NCBI GenBank assembly: GCA_029339195.1
Contig: JAPTJF010000397.1
Coordinates: 1 to 59,479 of the forward strand
Length of the DNA: 59,479 bases
Origin: Micractinium sp. NFX-FRZ
Lineage: Eukaryota; Chlorophyta; Trebouxiophyceae; Chlorellales; Chlorellaceae
Direction: 5' to 3'
The position numbers and the translations under genes are program-made. Every line of letters begins with the position of its first letter. Position 1 is the stretch's first letter. Under the pieces are notes generated by a model that was not told where the DNA came from, made no database searches, and saw only the letters and a program-made list of their open reading frames with translations. Below are positions 43,096-55,800 of this stretch, one piece after another.

Positions 43096-44049
43096 TCAGT
43101 GGCAGAAGGCAAAGGCCTGGGCGGCGGCGCTGGCGCTGGCAAACCCGCCCTGGGCGGCGGCAGCCGCCTCGGCCTGGGCCAGAGCGGAGCACAGGGGTGC
43201 CGGGTTGGCGGCAAACGCGGAGGCCAGGGCCTGGGCGTAGGCAGTGGAAAAGCCATCACCGTAGGCGAGGGCGGTGGCCAGGGCGGTGGCAATCGCGGTG
43301 CTGTCGGCGCTGCTGGCAATGGCGGTGGCGGTCGCCTGGTCACAGGGGGGAGGGAGGTAGAGGGGAGATACGTGTGTAAGAGAAAGTTCTCAATAACATG
43401 GCTTGGAGGCCTTGCACGCAAGTGGCAGCATGAGTCAACCACTTTCCTGTGTTCCTTCCCCGCACGCCACCGGGCAGCCTGCCCTCCAGGGAGCCCCTCC
43501 GCTGCCCGCCCCACCTGTGCAAATGCCTGGGCAGCGCCAGTGTAGCCGCCCGCATATGCCTGAGCCGCTGCCTGGGCCGCAGCATACCCGCCACCAGAGG
43601 CAAAGGCAGACGCATATGCCTGGGCCAGGGCACCGGGCCCCACAGCTGCCGCCTCGGCTGCCGCCTGGGCCACACCCGCCCCGCTGGCGGCTGCCTGGGA
43701 GCTGGCCAGGGCCTGGCCGCCGTGGGCAGCAGACGCCTTGCTTGTGGCCACGGCGGTGGCCCTCAGCTTGCGGCCTGCGGGATGGGAGAGAAGAGGAGGC
43801 AATTAAGAAGATGGGGTGGAGATGGCGAATGGATGTACTGACAGAAGTTGGCAGCAGGTGAAGGAAGCTGTGTGAAGCTGAGGCCAAAGCAAAGTTGGGG
43901 AGGCGAGCGGGCACCCCTACCCAGCTGCTGCTGTGGCTTCCCCGCCGCCTCTGCCGCAACCTCAGAACCCTCTTACTCTGCATTGGGTGCGCTTGGGTAC
44001 CGATCATGCCAGCAAAGAGCACCAGGCAGGCAAGCAGGGCGGCCTTCAT
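43096..44049 (-). CDS. Small secreted Ala/Gly-rich silk-like protein S2
   Basis: Minus-strand exons 44049-43977, 43774-43515 and 43335-43096; same sizes and phases as S1, 190 aa. Signal peptide MKAALLACLVLFAGMIGTQA, then HPMQSRKLRATAV. The mature sequence differs from S1 at a handful of positions (for example GPGALAQAY for GHGALAQAY, ALASAFAANPAP for ALATAFASNPAP) while the introns are much more diverged. The reading frame is fully kept, so purifying selection after duplication is likely. The upstream element TTCAAGTACCTCT at about 44189 is shared with S1. Function as a structural extracellular protein is inferred from composition and the signal peptide only. Confidence 0.8.
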
Positions 44050-44989
44050 GGCTGGGTGGAGACCGAGTGCCGGTGGGTGGGTGGCTGGGAGGCTGGGTGG
44101 GACGAGAAGGGCCAGTAGGGCTGGTGCAGATGTGAAGCTGGGCGATTGGTTGAGGGGTGAGGTTGGTTTTTTGTATCAGGGTGCAGCTGTTCAAGTACCT
44201 CTGAGACGGGGCAGCTTCTTGCAAGTGCCAGGCATAAGTGTGTGTGTCTTCCCACAGTCCGGAAGCTGCCTGCAGCTACATGTACATCGGGCTGCCTGGT
44301 GCCGGCACCCACTGCCGCCTGGGAAGTGAGTGCCGCTCAGGCTCATGTGACGGCTTCCACACTGTGTGTTACAGTAATGTCGGGGTGGCAAGAGTGCTGC
44401 ACGCAGCTGGTTGAGGCGTGCGTCATGCTGTCCCTGCCGTGCTGACCAGGCACCCCACCTAACCAACTCATCCCAAACACGTGAAAAACTCATTGCTGTC
44501 TCCGAGTCGGCCTAGAGCCTGGCCAAAGAAGGGAGGGCGCTTGGGACAATAATTGTCACCGTGTGAGGAGACCGGCCAAGGCTCAATTAGATGCTCAGAT
44601 TTGAAAGCGACGTGCTGACTGGGCATGGTGCAGAGTCCCTCTGCAGCTGGCCATGAGAGTTGCGGTTGCCTGTGCCTGCTCATCTCCCTCATCTGTGATT
44701 CAAGCCTGCTCATCCCCCAGTCCCGTATGAAGCCTGTACGACTCGATGGCTTTTTCACACAACATTACACACCAAACATTGAGGCATGCAAGAGGCCCAG
44801 AACGCAAGATGTCCGGGCGATGCTAACAGGGCATGCAAGATGCACGACACGGGAAACAACGGTGGTGGTGCATGTTTGCTGCAGTTGCACAGGGACGCAA
44901 GTAACAGTTGCACAACCTGCATTCCTTCCGGGGTTGAAGTGCTGCGCAGAAGCTGGCGCTGGCACACCTGCTGGCACCTGCCTGCTCCG
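44050..44989. other. Intergenic upstream of S2
   Basis: Contains the S2 upstream element shared with S1 (about 44189-44230). No gene recognised. Confidence 0.4.
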
Positions 44990-45640
44990 GCTGCCCTGCC
45001 TTCCCTTGCGCCTGCTTGCACTGCGGCCTGTGCACTTTCCAGTGAGACGCTTGGCAGGCCCGGCTGCATAGCAGAAAGTGGAGGCGCAGAGCAGCAGAGC
45101 AAAGTCGGGATGGGGGATGTTAAAGGCTCGAGCTGCGATCTGCGAGTGAAGGGTGCACGCATTTACAGCACATCACCAGGAGCGCCCTCCCCTCCCCGCC
45201 AGCTGCCACCTTACTTCCCGCCACACCTCACCTGCCAGTACACCACGTCGGGCAGCTTGCAGCCGGAGCACATGCGCAGCTCCACGCCCTGCCGGTCGCA
45301 CCCGGCACACTTCCTGTACTGCCTGGCCGTTGGCAGCACGATAAGGCGCGCCACCTCCGGGGCTGCACCCGGAGGCAGCAGATCCTGAGGCACCCGCTTG
45401 TGCGTGCTGCTCCACTGCTGCGCGAGTCCACAGCACCACTGGGAGGTGCCGCGACCAACGGGCGCGATGAATCAAGGTAAAGGTGGGGCAGGCACGCCTT
45501 GCAGCGCTGGTACGCCGCGTCGGCCTGCTGCAGCAGCTGTGAGGCCTGTTCCAGGCTGAGGTGGCCCCGGGCCTGGAGGCTGGGCTGGGTGTTCTCCACA
45601 AGGCCATATGAAAGCTCGGCGGTCCAATAGTTGCTGCGCA
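44990..45640 (-). pseudogene. MYND-type zinc-finger gene fragment
   Basis: Minus strand, three coding-like pieces. (1) 45640-45465: NYWTAELSYGLVENTQPSLQ and LSLEQASQLLQQADAAYQRC, helical. (2) 45417-45232: VARLIVLPTARQYRKCAGC, DRQGVELRMCSGCKLPDVVY WQ, then a GTGAGG donor. (3) about 45075-44995: CSRACQASHWKVHRPQCKQ. Pieces 2 and 3 together make the MYND pattern CxxC..CxxC..CxxxCQ..W..H..C, a protein-interaction zinc fold. Defects: the frame changes between pieces 1 and 2 with no intron-sized gap, and the splice phase between 2 and 3 does not fit exactly (YCS appears as YW at the end of piece 2, while CS is inside the acceptor of piece 3). It may be a decayed gene, or I may have mis-set a junction. 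Confidence 0.5.
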
Positions 45641-45759
45641 CAGCAGCAGCATGCTGCAGCCCCAAGCCGCAAGAACCTCCTGCCGCTTCCCCCTGCCTTC
45701 ACCCCATAAGACTGCGACAGCATGCTGTCGCTCAATGGGTGCCCCCCTGCAGGTGTAAC

Positions 45760-46280
45760 AGGAAGGAAGGAAGGACAGGGGCTGGTGCGCCTGCGCTTCT
45801 GGCCTAGATTGCTGCCTCGTCTCATGTTGCTGCTTCGCGTCAGTCTGCTGTTGCTCGTTCTGCTGCTGCTGCTGCCGCTCTGCTTGGGTGCCAGTGGCCA
45901 GGGGGGTCACTGTCTGCAACAGCGGCTGCAGCGGATGCTAATCGGGTTGAACACGTGGCTCAACCTGCGGTTACGGTGTCGGCAGTTGCGGTGTCGGCCT
46001 CCAGTGCTCCACCCGGCCGGAGGCTTCTGGGTGTGCCTCTCGGGCGCTGCGATGTGCCTCCGGGATTGCGCACGTGCCTGTTACTGTTGAGTATGCTCAA
46101 GTTTGCCTGCTCAGTAGGCTGCCGCTTATGCTGCCGCCGCTCCTACCGCTCCTGATTTTGCCACTCCTGCTCCTCAGCTTTGCTTTGGCGGATGCTCCAG
46201 CACCTGCTGCTGCTGAGGCGATAGTGCAGTTCCTTCTCCGACAGCTGCTGGCTGCTGTCGCTACTGCTCTGATCCTTGAA
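45760..46280 (-). pseudogene. Middle-region relic of a G6-type zinc-finger gene
   Basis: Minus strand: ASAAAGAGASAKAKLRSRSG matches ASAAGTAASAKRKAEEQERQ of G6 with one base lost, after which the nucleotide match (GAGGAGCAGGAG..) continues in another frame. Further down are Gln-rich pieces such as QAERQQQQQNEQQQTDAKQQ. No fingers and no C-terminal domain. It abuts the MYND fragment. Confidence 0.6.
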
Positions 46281-46281
46281 C

Positions 46282-46322
46282 GCGTTTGACAGCTGTCAAA
46301 CGCCTGAGCTGTCAAACGCCTG
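46282..46322. repeat. 22-bp perfect palindrome plus direct repeat
   Basis: GCGTTTGACAG followed by its exact complement CTGTCAAACGC (46282-46303). The 16-mer AGCTGTCAAACGCCTG is then repeated in tandem (46291-46306 and 46307-46322). Function unknown; 490 nt upstream of the PPC-like gene. Confidence 0.9.
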
Positions 46323-46811
46323 CAGGCATTCTTGTCCGGGTGGCCGCCGCCGTGCTGTGCACATGTCTGCAGCGGCGAACTCTCTACGATGCTTCCTGGA
46401 CTTTTAACCTCATAAATGTGCCGCACGGTGGCTGGATGGGACAGCCTCATGCGGGAGCGCTCGAGCGCCCCATGCATGCTACGACGGTTCTTTCTTGCGA
46501 GGTGCCTTGTGATGTGGGGGAAGCCCACAGAATGTGCCTTGTGATAGCCCTAACCAGGACGCGCCTGGGGGCTGAAGTCTGGACCGCAGGACAGCAGGAG
46601 GTGCCAAGAGTTACAGGGAATGGCCCAGAGGGAGGCCTGGGAGCCCATCATGAGAGTGGGATGAGAGCAGGCACAGCATGCGAGGAAAGTGGGGAACAAG
46701 GGAAGGTTCCCCTGCAACATCTTGTTTCCGCGTCCCGCACCTGCACTTCTCCTTATCGCACCTTCTGCCGACTGGTAACCTTCCAGGCCCGTGCACTGGC
46801 CCGGGGACGGG
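46323..46811. promoter_or_regulatory. Upstream region of the PPC-like gene
   Basis: No gene recognised; presumably promoter and 5' UTR. No specific element identified. Confidence 0.35.
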
Positions 46812-49800
46812 ATGCCGTCCAACTCCCCACCGGTGTCGCCGGCCGTGTGGCTACTTCTTCTGGTGGTCGTGTCAAGCACCTCGGGTAAGCTAGAACGTCT
46901 GCTGCGATATCATAATGGCCAGCGGCCGGGCAGCTGAGCACCCCAGGTTGAACCGAGGGCAACTGGTGCCCGTCGAGCACCCTCTGGCCGACCGGTGGTG
47001 CCCTCGGGCACTCTTTTGGAGAATGGAAACTTCCGGCCATTCCTGTTCCGCACTTGCAGGTTTTGGCCCTGTTATGGCGGTCACCAGGTGCGGAGGGGGA
47101 ATGTGGACTCAGAATAACCCGTCCGTTATGCTGCCCACCTTTCGCCGGACGCCGTACTCTGCGCCGCCGCCCGCCGCCCGCCCGCTGTGCGGCCCCCGTC
47201 TACTGCCTTCCTGCCTGCCTGCCTGCCCATTACCAATCTTCCATCAAGCGGGGGATAGTTGGAAATCTGAGCTGCGCATGCGTGTTCTTCACCCACGTCT
47301 GCCGCCTGCCTGTGACCCCACCTGCCTGCTGCTGCTGGCTGGCGGCTACCATTTGCGGCGGGCAAGGCCTCCGGGCCGTAAGCTCAGGCTCCTCATTCAT
47401 GTTTGTGGCGTGCCATTGTTTTTGGTTCTGCCAGGTGGCCAGGCATTGTCGCTGTCTCATGCCCACCCGCACGCCCACCCACCCAGCACAGCGGGCAACA
47501 GCCATCCAGCAACAGGACAGAGGCTGGCGGCTCTTGCCCGCATCTGGCCTGTGCCTTCCGCACCCCTTCCCATCCTCGTTCGGGGCACTGCCTACACATG
47601 CCCACTGCGTGTGTGCACATTGCACCCAGTCATTTCAGCTGCCCGCATTGCCGCCACCTGCAGGGCAACCGAAGCGATGGAGACCACACACATGGAGCAC
47701 ACCTCCCCCAGCTTGCAAGCTGGCGCCGGCCAATTGGCGGCAGCGGGCGCCGGGCACCTGCGCGGGCGCCTCCTGTCCCAGGCCTCCCCGCCTCCCCGGC
47801 CGCCACTGTCTCAACAGTCGTAAGCAAGCTGAATGAGGATTCTTGCTGTTCTTGACTGCCAGAAACATGCTGGCCTTGCTTGCCTTCCCTAACTGCTGCA
47901 CCGGGCCACACGCGCAGCCGCAGCCAACCTACCGCCGGCATCTCAGGCGTCAGCGTGTGCATCCATCGCCACCAACTATCTCAAGCGCAGAGCTCCCGAC
48001 CTATACTGCACTCCATCTGATCCCCATTGCACCACCCTGCCCTTGCGCAGCCCCAGCCCCCCACCAGCCCCGCCGCTGCCCCCAAGACTGCCGCCTCCCA
48101 AGCCGCCTGCACCGCCGCCGATCAAGCCTCCACGTCCCCCGCCCCCTCCGCCTCCCTCGCCCCTTCCATCCAGCCCATTCCCACCACCTCCTCCCCGCCC
48201 TTCGCCCCCACCCCGTCGCTCGCCTCCCCCCTCTCCCCCCCCTCCACGGCCGAACCCCAACCCTCCCCGCGCACCCTCGCCTTCCCCGCCCCCAAGCCCG
48301 TCGCCTCGACCCCCACCTCCTCAACCACGCAGCCCACCTCCGCCCCCACCTCCGCGGGCCGTTCGAAGGTGGGGAAAAACTGTATTTCGATGATGTGCCA
48401 ATCGTCCGCACATGTTGCCGTGCAGCCGAGGTAGTGAAAGCAGGTGGAGGGCAGGTGCTTATGCAGGTGCAGGTGGGCGCCAGGTTGAGCGTGTTGCTGA
48501 GGCCGAATGTGTTGGCAGACGTGCTGGCGGCCACGCTGGAGTATCATTGCCGCAAGTATGTGGGCAGGCAGGGTGGCCTGCATGATCACGACGGCAGTGT
48601 GGCAGCCATGAGAGATGTGGCTCGGCTGCCAGCAGTCACACATGCCCACCCATCAACCAGGACACAGCCAGAGACCATCTCCCGGTCACGGGCACTCCAG
48701 AATGGCATAACCGGCATGCATGCCACCTTGGTCTCGCATGCGGCCATGCTTGCCTGAACGCTGCAACTGCCTCTCTGCGTGCCTGCAGCCAAATCTGGTG
48801 CCCTTCCCCGCTGCCGCAGCCAGCCTCCAGCGGGCACCTCGCGTGCCAGCGCATGCGTCCAGTGCCATAAGCTGCCACCCAAACTATGCTGCCTTCCATC
48901 TGACCCCGCTGTCGCTCCACCCTGCTCCTGCGCAGCCCCAGCCCCCCGATTCTGATGCCTCCTATGCCAGGGCCTCCGCGGCCGCTGCCGCCACCAAGGC
49001 CGCCGCCCCCCAAGCGGCCCTCACCACTGCCACCCAAGCCCTTGCCTCCCCCGGCCCCTCCGCCTCCCTCACCACCTCCACCCAGCCCATCCAGACCACC
49101 TCCTCCCCGCCCGTTGCCCCCACACCGCCGCTCGCCTCCCCCCTCTTCCCCCCCTCCACGGCCGAACCCCAGCCCTCCCCGCGCACCCTCGTCCTCCCCG
49201 CCCCCAAGCCCATCGCCTCGCCCCCCACCTCCTTTTCCCCAACGGCCACCTTCACCCCCGCCTCCACGGGTGGCTCAACGGTGAAGAAAGCTTGCTTTGA
49301 ATGTGCCATTTGCGCGCATGCGGTGCGTCAGAGCCGAGGCTGTGGAAGCAGAGGGAGCGCAGATGCATTGTGTGCGCATGCGACCATGGTAGCCTGAACA
49401 CCGCAGCTGCCTCGTTGCCTGCCCGCAGTCCTAGACCACCTCCATCCCCCCGGCCGGCTCCTCCTCTCCCAAGACCGCCGCGGCCGCCTCCCCCGCCATC
49501 GCCCTTTCCGCTGCCGCCACCAAACCCCTCTCCCCCCAAGCCATCTCCTGCTTTACCACCGTCACCGTCGCCCAGCCCGTCCCCACCACCTGCGCGTGGC
49601 ACCTTTGTCAACCCTATCCTCATCAACACGCTGCCCTTCCAGAGCGAAGTGTACCGCGTAAGTTCAGGAATGCACTTGGGCAGCAACATGTGCACTCGGC
49701 ACATGCTTGCCTGCACACTTTCGTGCAGGGCACACTGCAAGCTGAAGGAGTCAAGGAGCCAGCCACGGATTAGCGTGCATTGCTGTGCCCTACCATGCAA

Positions 49801-52800
49801 CAGCCATATTGGTCGGCCCCACAACCAACTGAATGCACTACCAGCTGACTGACAAGCCACCTGTCTCACAACTTTAGCCCCCATCCATTGCTGCAGATGT
49901 CGGATGCCACAGCAAGTGTCTCGCCCATCAGCTGCAGCGGCGTCGCATCTACCAACAAGGGTTACATGTTCAGGTGGCAGGCCGACCGAGAAGGACAGGC
50001 GTCCTTCAGCACCTGCACTGAGCATACCGATGCCGACACCATCATCGCTGTCTGGTCCTCCGCCTCACCTGATGGCCCCGCATCGGAGCTGCAGTGCCTG
50101 GGGTAAGGGCACTTGGTGCATGGCCGGGCCAAGCGCAGGGGAGAAAGTCAGCGCTTGCGTTTCCAACCCCTTGTGACGGACCAACCCGGCCGCCCATGTC
50201 TCGCTCCCTCGCCCTGCAGTGGCAATGACGACCTGGACTATTCGCAAGGTCAAACTTGCAGCATCCTCACGGTCTCGGTCCAGCCTGACACACACTACTT
50301 TGTGGCTGTCGCCGCCTGGAGACCCGATGATGCTGGCCCATTCCAGCTGCGGGTCTTCCAACCCCCGTGAGTGCGCGTGCTTCTTTCCAGCGCTGCTCAG
50401 CACCGCACATGGCAGATGCTGGTTGCAATGACAGCATGCTCCTTGCCACCCACCTGCCAGCCTGGCTTGTCTGTGCGGAGTTCTTCTCATGCAGTGAGGA
50501 GTAAACACGGCATCCAACCTGGCCATCCCGCTCGAGCAGCTCATGGGCACCACCGGGCTGGACATTAGCTGATCTTTCTGACTTTGCACCCCTTCCTGCC
50601 ACAATACTTGCGATCTGCAGGCCTGCCCTAGGCTCCTTTGTCAACCCCATCATCATCAGCTCGCCGCTGCCCTTCCAGAGCGAGGCATACCATGTGAGTC
50701 TGGGGTTCCACGTGGGCAGTAACATTCGTGGTGTGCGTGTGCTTGGCTGCTCACGTTCCTGCAACGTGCACTGCGGGCAGAAGGAGGCAGGGGGACAGCG
50801 GCGCATGCCTCGCCTGTGCTGCTGCAGAGCGCCATGCAACAGCCACATCAGGTGGCCCTACGCGTCTACACAGCCTACCGACTTTTAAGCCACCTGTCTC
50901 ACACCCTCAGGCTAGCCCCACCCATTGCTGCAGATGGCGGATGCCATCCCTAATGTCTCGCCCATCACATGTGGCGACCTTACACCTGCCAACAAGGGAT
51001 ACGTGTTTAGGTGGCAAGCGGATAGAGAAGGACGTGCAACCTTCAGCACATGCACAAACTTGACCAAAGCAGGAACCTCCATCGCTGTGTGGTCCTCCGC
51101 CTCACCCGACGCCCCCCCATCAGAGCTGCAGTGCCTAGGGTAGGCCGAACAAGAAAATACGCCTTGTGCATGGCCGGAGCAAGTCAATGGCAGCAAGGCA
51201 GTGCCAGCGTGTTCATGCCACTGTGCTTGTCCAACCCCGTCACCCACTTATTTCAGTTTCGTGTTATACTCAGTATTGCTCCTGCGCCCTGCAGTTTCCA
51301 CAATGACCTGTCCTATACGGGAGGTGTGAGCTGCAGCATCCTGACTGTCTCCGTCCAGCCTGACACACACTACTTTGTGGCCGTTGTCGCCGATTGGAAC
51401 GAAGACACCAAACCCTTCCAGCTGCGGGTCTCATTGCTCCCGTAAGTGCTGCTTGTTGGCGGCGCTGGAGGATGCTTGCTCAACACCGCACATGGCAGAT
51501 TCTTAACACCGCAAGGACAACATGCTCCTTGCTACCTGCCCGGAAATGCACTATCTTTTTAGTGAAGGACGGAGGCGCATTCGGCAACATCCTCGGGCAA
51601 CTCGTGTGCGCAACTGATTGTGCACAGCAACCAAAACCCTCTGACTTTGAGCCACTTCCTCCTCCCAAATGTATACTGCAGCCAGCTGTATCAAGGCACC
51701 TTTGACAACCCCATCATCATTAACTCGCTGCCCTTCAAAAGCGAAGTGTACAACGTGAGTATGGTGGTCGACTTGAGGCAATAATACTTGTGTACGGCGA
51801 GCGCCAGGCTGCGCACCTACATGTGCAGGAGGCGGCAAGCAGCCTGATGCGAAAGAAAAGCATGTGCTGCTGCGCCTGCCATCTGACATCCGCATTTTGT
51901 GTTCGTGTGCACAAACAATTGACTTGTTAGCCAACTTTGCCCACCACTAGCCCCCATCCGTTGCTGCAGATGTCGAATGCCATCCCCGACGTTTCTAGTC
52001 CCATCACTTGCGGTGGAGTCACAACTAAATACAAGGGTTACATGTTCAGGTGGCTGGCCAACAGAGAAGGACGGGCAGTCTTTACCACCTGCTCAGATAA
52101 GACTACCGCTGACACCGCCATTGCTATTTGGTCCTCCACCTTGCCCGACGATCCTGCATCAGCACTACAATGCCTTGGGTAAGGACAGCTGGGAATACTT
52201 TGTGCATTTGGTGAAATGCCGGGGCAAGCAAGGTGCAACAGGGCAAAGCCAGGGTTTCTAGAACCTGATGTCAGTCCAAACCCGCCGCCTATGTATTGCT
52301 CCCGTGCCAAGCAGTTACAACAACGAATCTATGGATTGGGCTGGTGCCGCGTGCGGCATTTTCACGGTCCCCATCCGGCCCGACACCCAATACTTTGTGG
52401 CTGTCATTTCCATGTTCGAGCTCTCCAACGACGTCTTCCAGCTGCAGATCAAAGAGCTGGCGTGAGTGCGATTTCTTACCGGCGTTGCACGCCACTTGCT
52501 CTGCATCGCACATGGTGGATTGCTGACACCGCAATGATGGCACCCTCCTTGCCACCCACCTTCCAGACTGGCGTGCATGCTCATGTATGTTGCATGCAGT
52601 GATAGTCACGCAAGCTCCACCAAGCGTGGACAACAACTGGTCCCCGCCGCCTCGTGTGCCCTCTTCCTGCCCCCACACTTGCGATATGCAGTCCGGCCCC
52701 ACCCGCAAGCCCGCCTTCTCCGCCGGCCCAAGGCGCCTTTGTCAACCCCATCATTGTCAACTCGCCGCTGCCCTTCCAGAGCGACGTGTACGCCGTGAGT

Positions 52801-55800
52801 TTGGAGGTCCACTCGAGCACCATGTGTGTCTGCGAGTGCCAAAAGGCACATTGCTGCAGCTCATATGGCAAGCCGAACGAGGTGGAAAACCAGCAACGGG
52901 GGCAAGACATGTGCAGCTGCGCCCTGCCATCCAACAACCAACATCGGGTGGCCGCACACTTCAGCCGAAACCGGTTCAGGTCATGGCCATTTGTCTCACC
53001 TCTAGCTCCCCCCCGTTGTTGCAGATAGCTGATGCCATACCCAAAGTCTCACCAAACGACTGCAACGGCTACAGTCTACTTGACAACAAGGGTTACATGT
53101 TTAGGTGGCAGCCTGACAGAGAGGGGCAAGCAACCTTCAGCACTTGCAACAAGGAGAGCAATGCCCACACTCTAATCACTGTCTGGTTCTCCGCCACACA
53201 TGATCGCCCCGCATCCGAGCTGCAGTGCCTAGGGTAAGGTCAGCTGGCAAGTGCATTTGATGCATGGACGGCAAGCAAGGGGCAGCAGGGCACCCTACAT
53301 TGTTTTTCCCAGCCACGCCATCCTGGCACACATGCATTGCTCCCGGGCCCTGCAGATACCCCGGCAAGAATCTTACTTCCAAGGCTACTTGCAGCGTCTT
53401 CACGGTCTCGGTGTTGCCTGACACATACTACTTTGTGTCTGTAACCTGCCAAAGACTTCCATCAGACTCTAGCGACTGCGAATCACAGAACCCCAACGTT
53501 TTCCAGCTGCAAATTACACAGCCCACGTGAGTGTGAATTCTTGCCGGCGCTGCCTGATACGTTCAACACAACGCATGGCAGATCATTGACTATGCATTGT
53601 GTGCTACTTGCCACCACCTGCCAACCTTGTGGATGCTCAATTTCTTTGTTGTATGCTGACACGAGTCAACAATGTTGTCCATCCTGGAGTTCCACTCAAG
53701 CAGATCTCAGTCAAGCAGATCTCAGTCACCAGCTGGCCCCCTCCGACATTGCGCCCCTACCTGCCCCCACACTTGCAATCGCAGGCCCCAACCACCACCA
53801 AGCCCGCCTGCGCCGCCGATCCCTGGAGCCTTATTCAACCCCATCACTATCAACTCGCCGCTGCCCTTCCTTAGCACGGTGTACCGCGTAAGTCAGTCGC
53901 GACTACTTGCTTTTGTTTACAGTATGAATTCAGCAAGCAAAGTGCGACACAAACCGTGGACACCAAGGGGCTGCCAGGGTCGCAAGCAAGGGAGGGAGAG
54001 CATGTCCTAGCCACATCTCAACCTAGACTTCACCCATTGTTGCAGTTGTCCGATGCCATACCCAAAGTCTTCCTCCTCGATTGTGACCACGTAACATCTG
54101 CCCACAAGGGTTACATGTTCAGGTGGCAGGCTGACAGAGAGGGACGTGCAACCTTTAGCACTTGCACAACTATGACTACCGCCGACACCATCATCGCTGT
54201 ATGGTCCTCCGCCTCACCCGACGGTCCTGCAACGGAGCTGCAGTGCCTAGGGTACGTCCAGCTGCAAAACGTGCGCGGTGCATGGCCGGGGCAAGTAAGG
54301 GCAGCAAGGCAACGCCAGTGAGTCCAGGCCGTTGAGCCCGCCCAACCCCTACGCCCATGTATTGCTCCCTCACTCTGCAGTTCTAATGATGACAAATCGA
54401 GCATCCTGAATGACGCTACCTGCAGCACCTTGACGGTGTTGGTCCAGCCCGACATACATTATTTTGTAGCCATTGCCACCTGGCTTGATGACACCAACCC
54501 TTTCCAGCTGCGGGTCTCATTACGAACGTAAGTGCCGCGAGTTCCCGGGGCTGCACACCACCTGCGCATCATCGCACACGGCAGATTGTTGACACTGAAG
54601 TGACAACATGCTCTATGCAACCCACCTGCTAGACTGGCTGATAAGCTCATTGTCCGCTCCAGTGAAGAGTTAGCGGCGCTATCCATGCTGGCCACTCCGG
54701 AGCAGCTCTCAGGTGCCGCCGGGACGGGGGCACCAGTCACTTCCCTCTTAACTTGTGCTCCCCCTCATGCAACCACACACACCCCGCAGCGTCCAAGGCT
54801 ACTTCAACAACCCTGTCGTCATCAATACGTCGCTGCCCTACCAAAGCAAGGTGTACCTCGTGAGTCCGGGGGGTCACTTTGGCAGCAACGCTTGCACCCA
54901 GCGAGTGCCAGTGGAGGCCCCCCCTGCCATGGGGGCCCACACGTTCAATGGTTTCCTCAACCCACGCCCATGGGCGGTTTTCCCCCCGGCAAGTGTTAGG
55001 ATGTGCACATCTATACAACGCGCACTACGCATAAAAAGAGGCATTGAGCTAGCTACGGATGCCATGCCTGAGCAACTGCGCCCTGCCAGCTAACAACTAC
55101 TCGTCTCGGGCCTACCTGATATTGTTGCAGATGTCCGAGGCTGTACCCGAGGTCTCCCCCACCGACTGTGTTTTTGGCGAAATGTCTACATACAAGGGTT
55201 ATGTGTTCAGGTGGCAGCCTGCAAGAGAAGGACCGACAACCTTCAGCACCTGCAACGATGAGACCGATGCCGACACCGTAATAGCTGTCTGGTCCTCCCC
55301 CTCGGCCGTTGACTCAACAGCGCTGCAGTGTCTAGGGTAAGGGCAGATGGCATGATTTCGTGCACATGCCATATGTGCCGGCGCCAGTGGGGAGCAGCGG
55401 GGCAACACTAGGGTTTCCAACCCCTTGTGCCGGACCAACCCGGCCGCCTATGTCTCGCTCCCTCGCCCTGCAGCGGCAATGACGACCTGGACTATTCGCA
55501 AGGTCAAACTTGCAGCATCCTCACGGTCTCGGTCCAGCCTGACACACACTACTTTGTGGCTGTCGCCGCCTGGAGACCCGATGATGCTGGCCCATTCCAG
55601 CTGCGGGTCTTCCAACCCCCGTGAGTGCGCGTGCTTCTTTCCAGCGCTGCTCAGCACCGCACATGGCAGATGTTGGTTGCAATGACAGCATGCTCCTTGC
55701 CACCCACCTGCCAGCCTGGCTTGTCTGTTCGGAGTTCTCTCCATGTAGTGAGGAGTAATAACGGTATCCAACCTGGCCACCCTGCTCGAGCAGCTCATGG

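Noticed and set aside
48027..48434. Ala/Ser/Thr/Pro-rich frame through the first proline-rich exon
   Set aside because: The neighbouring PPPSP frame fits the splice phases (2-2) and matches the second and third proline-rich exons; the other frame does not.
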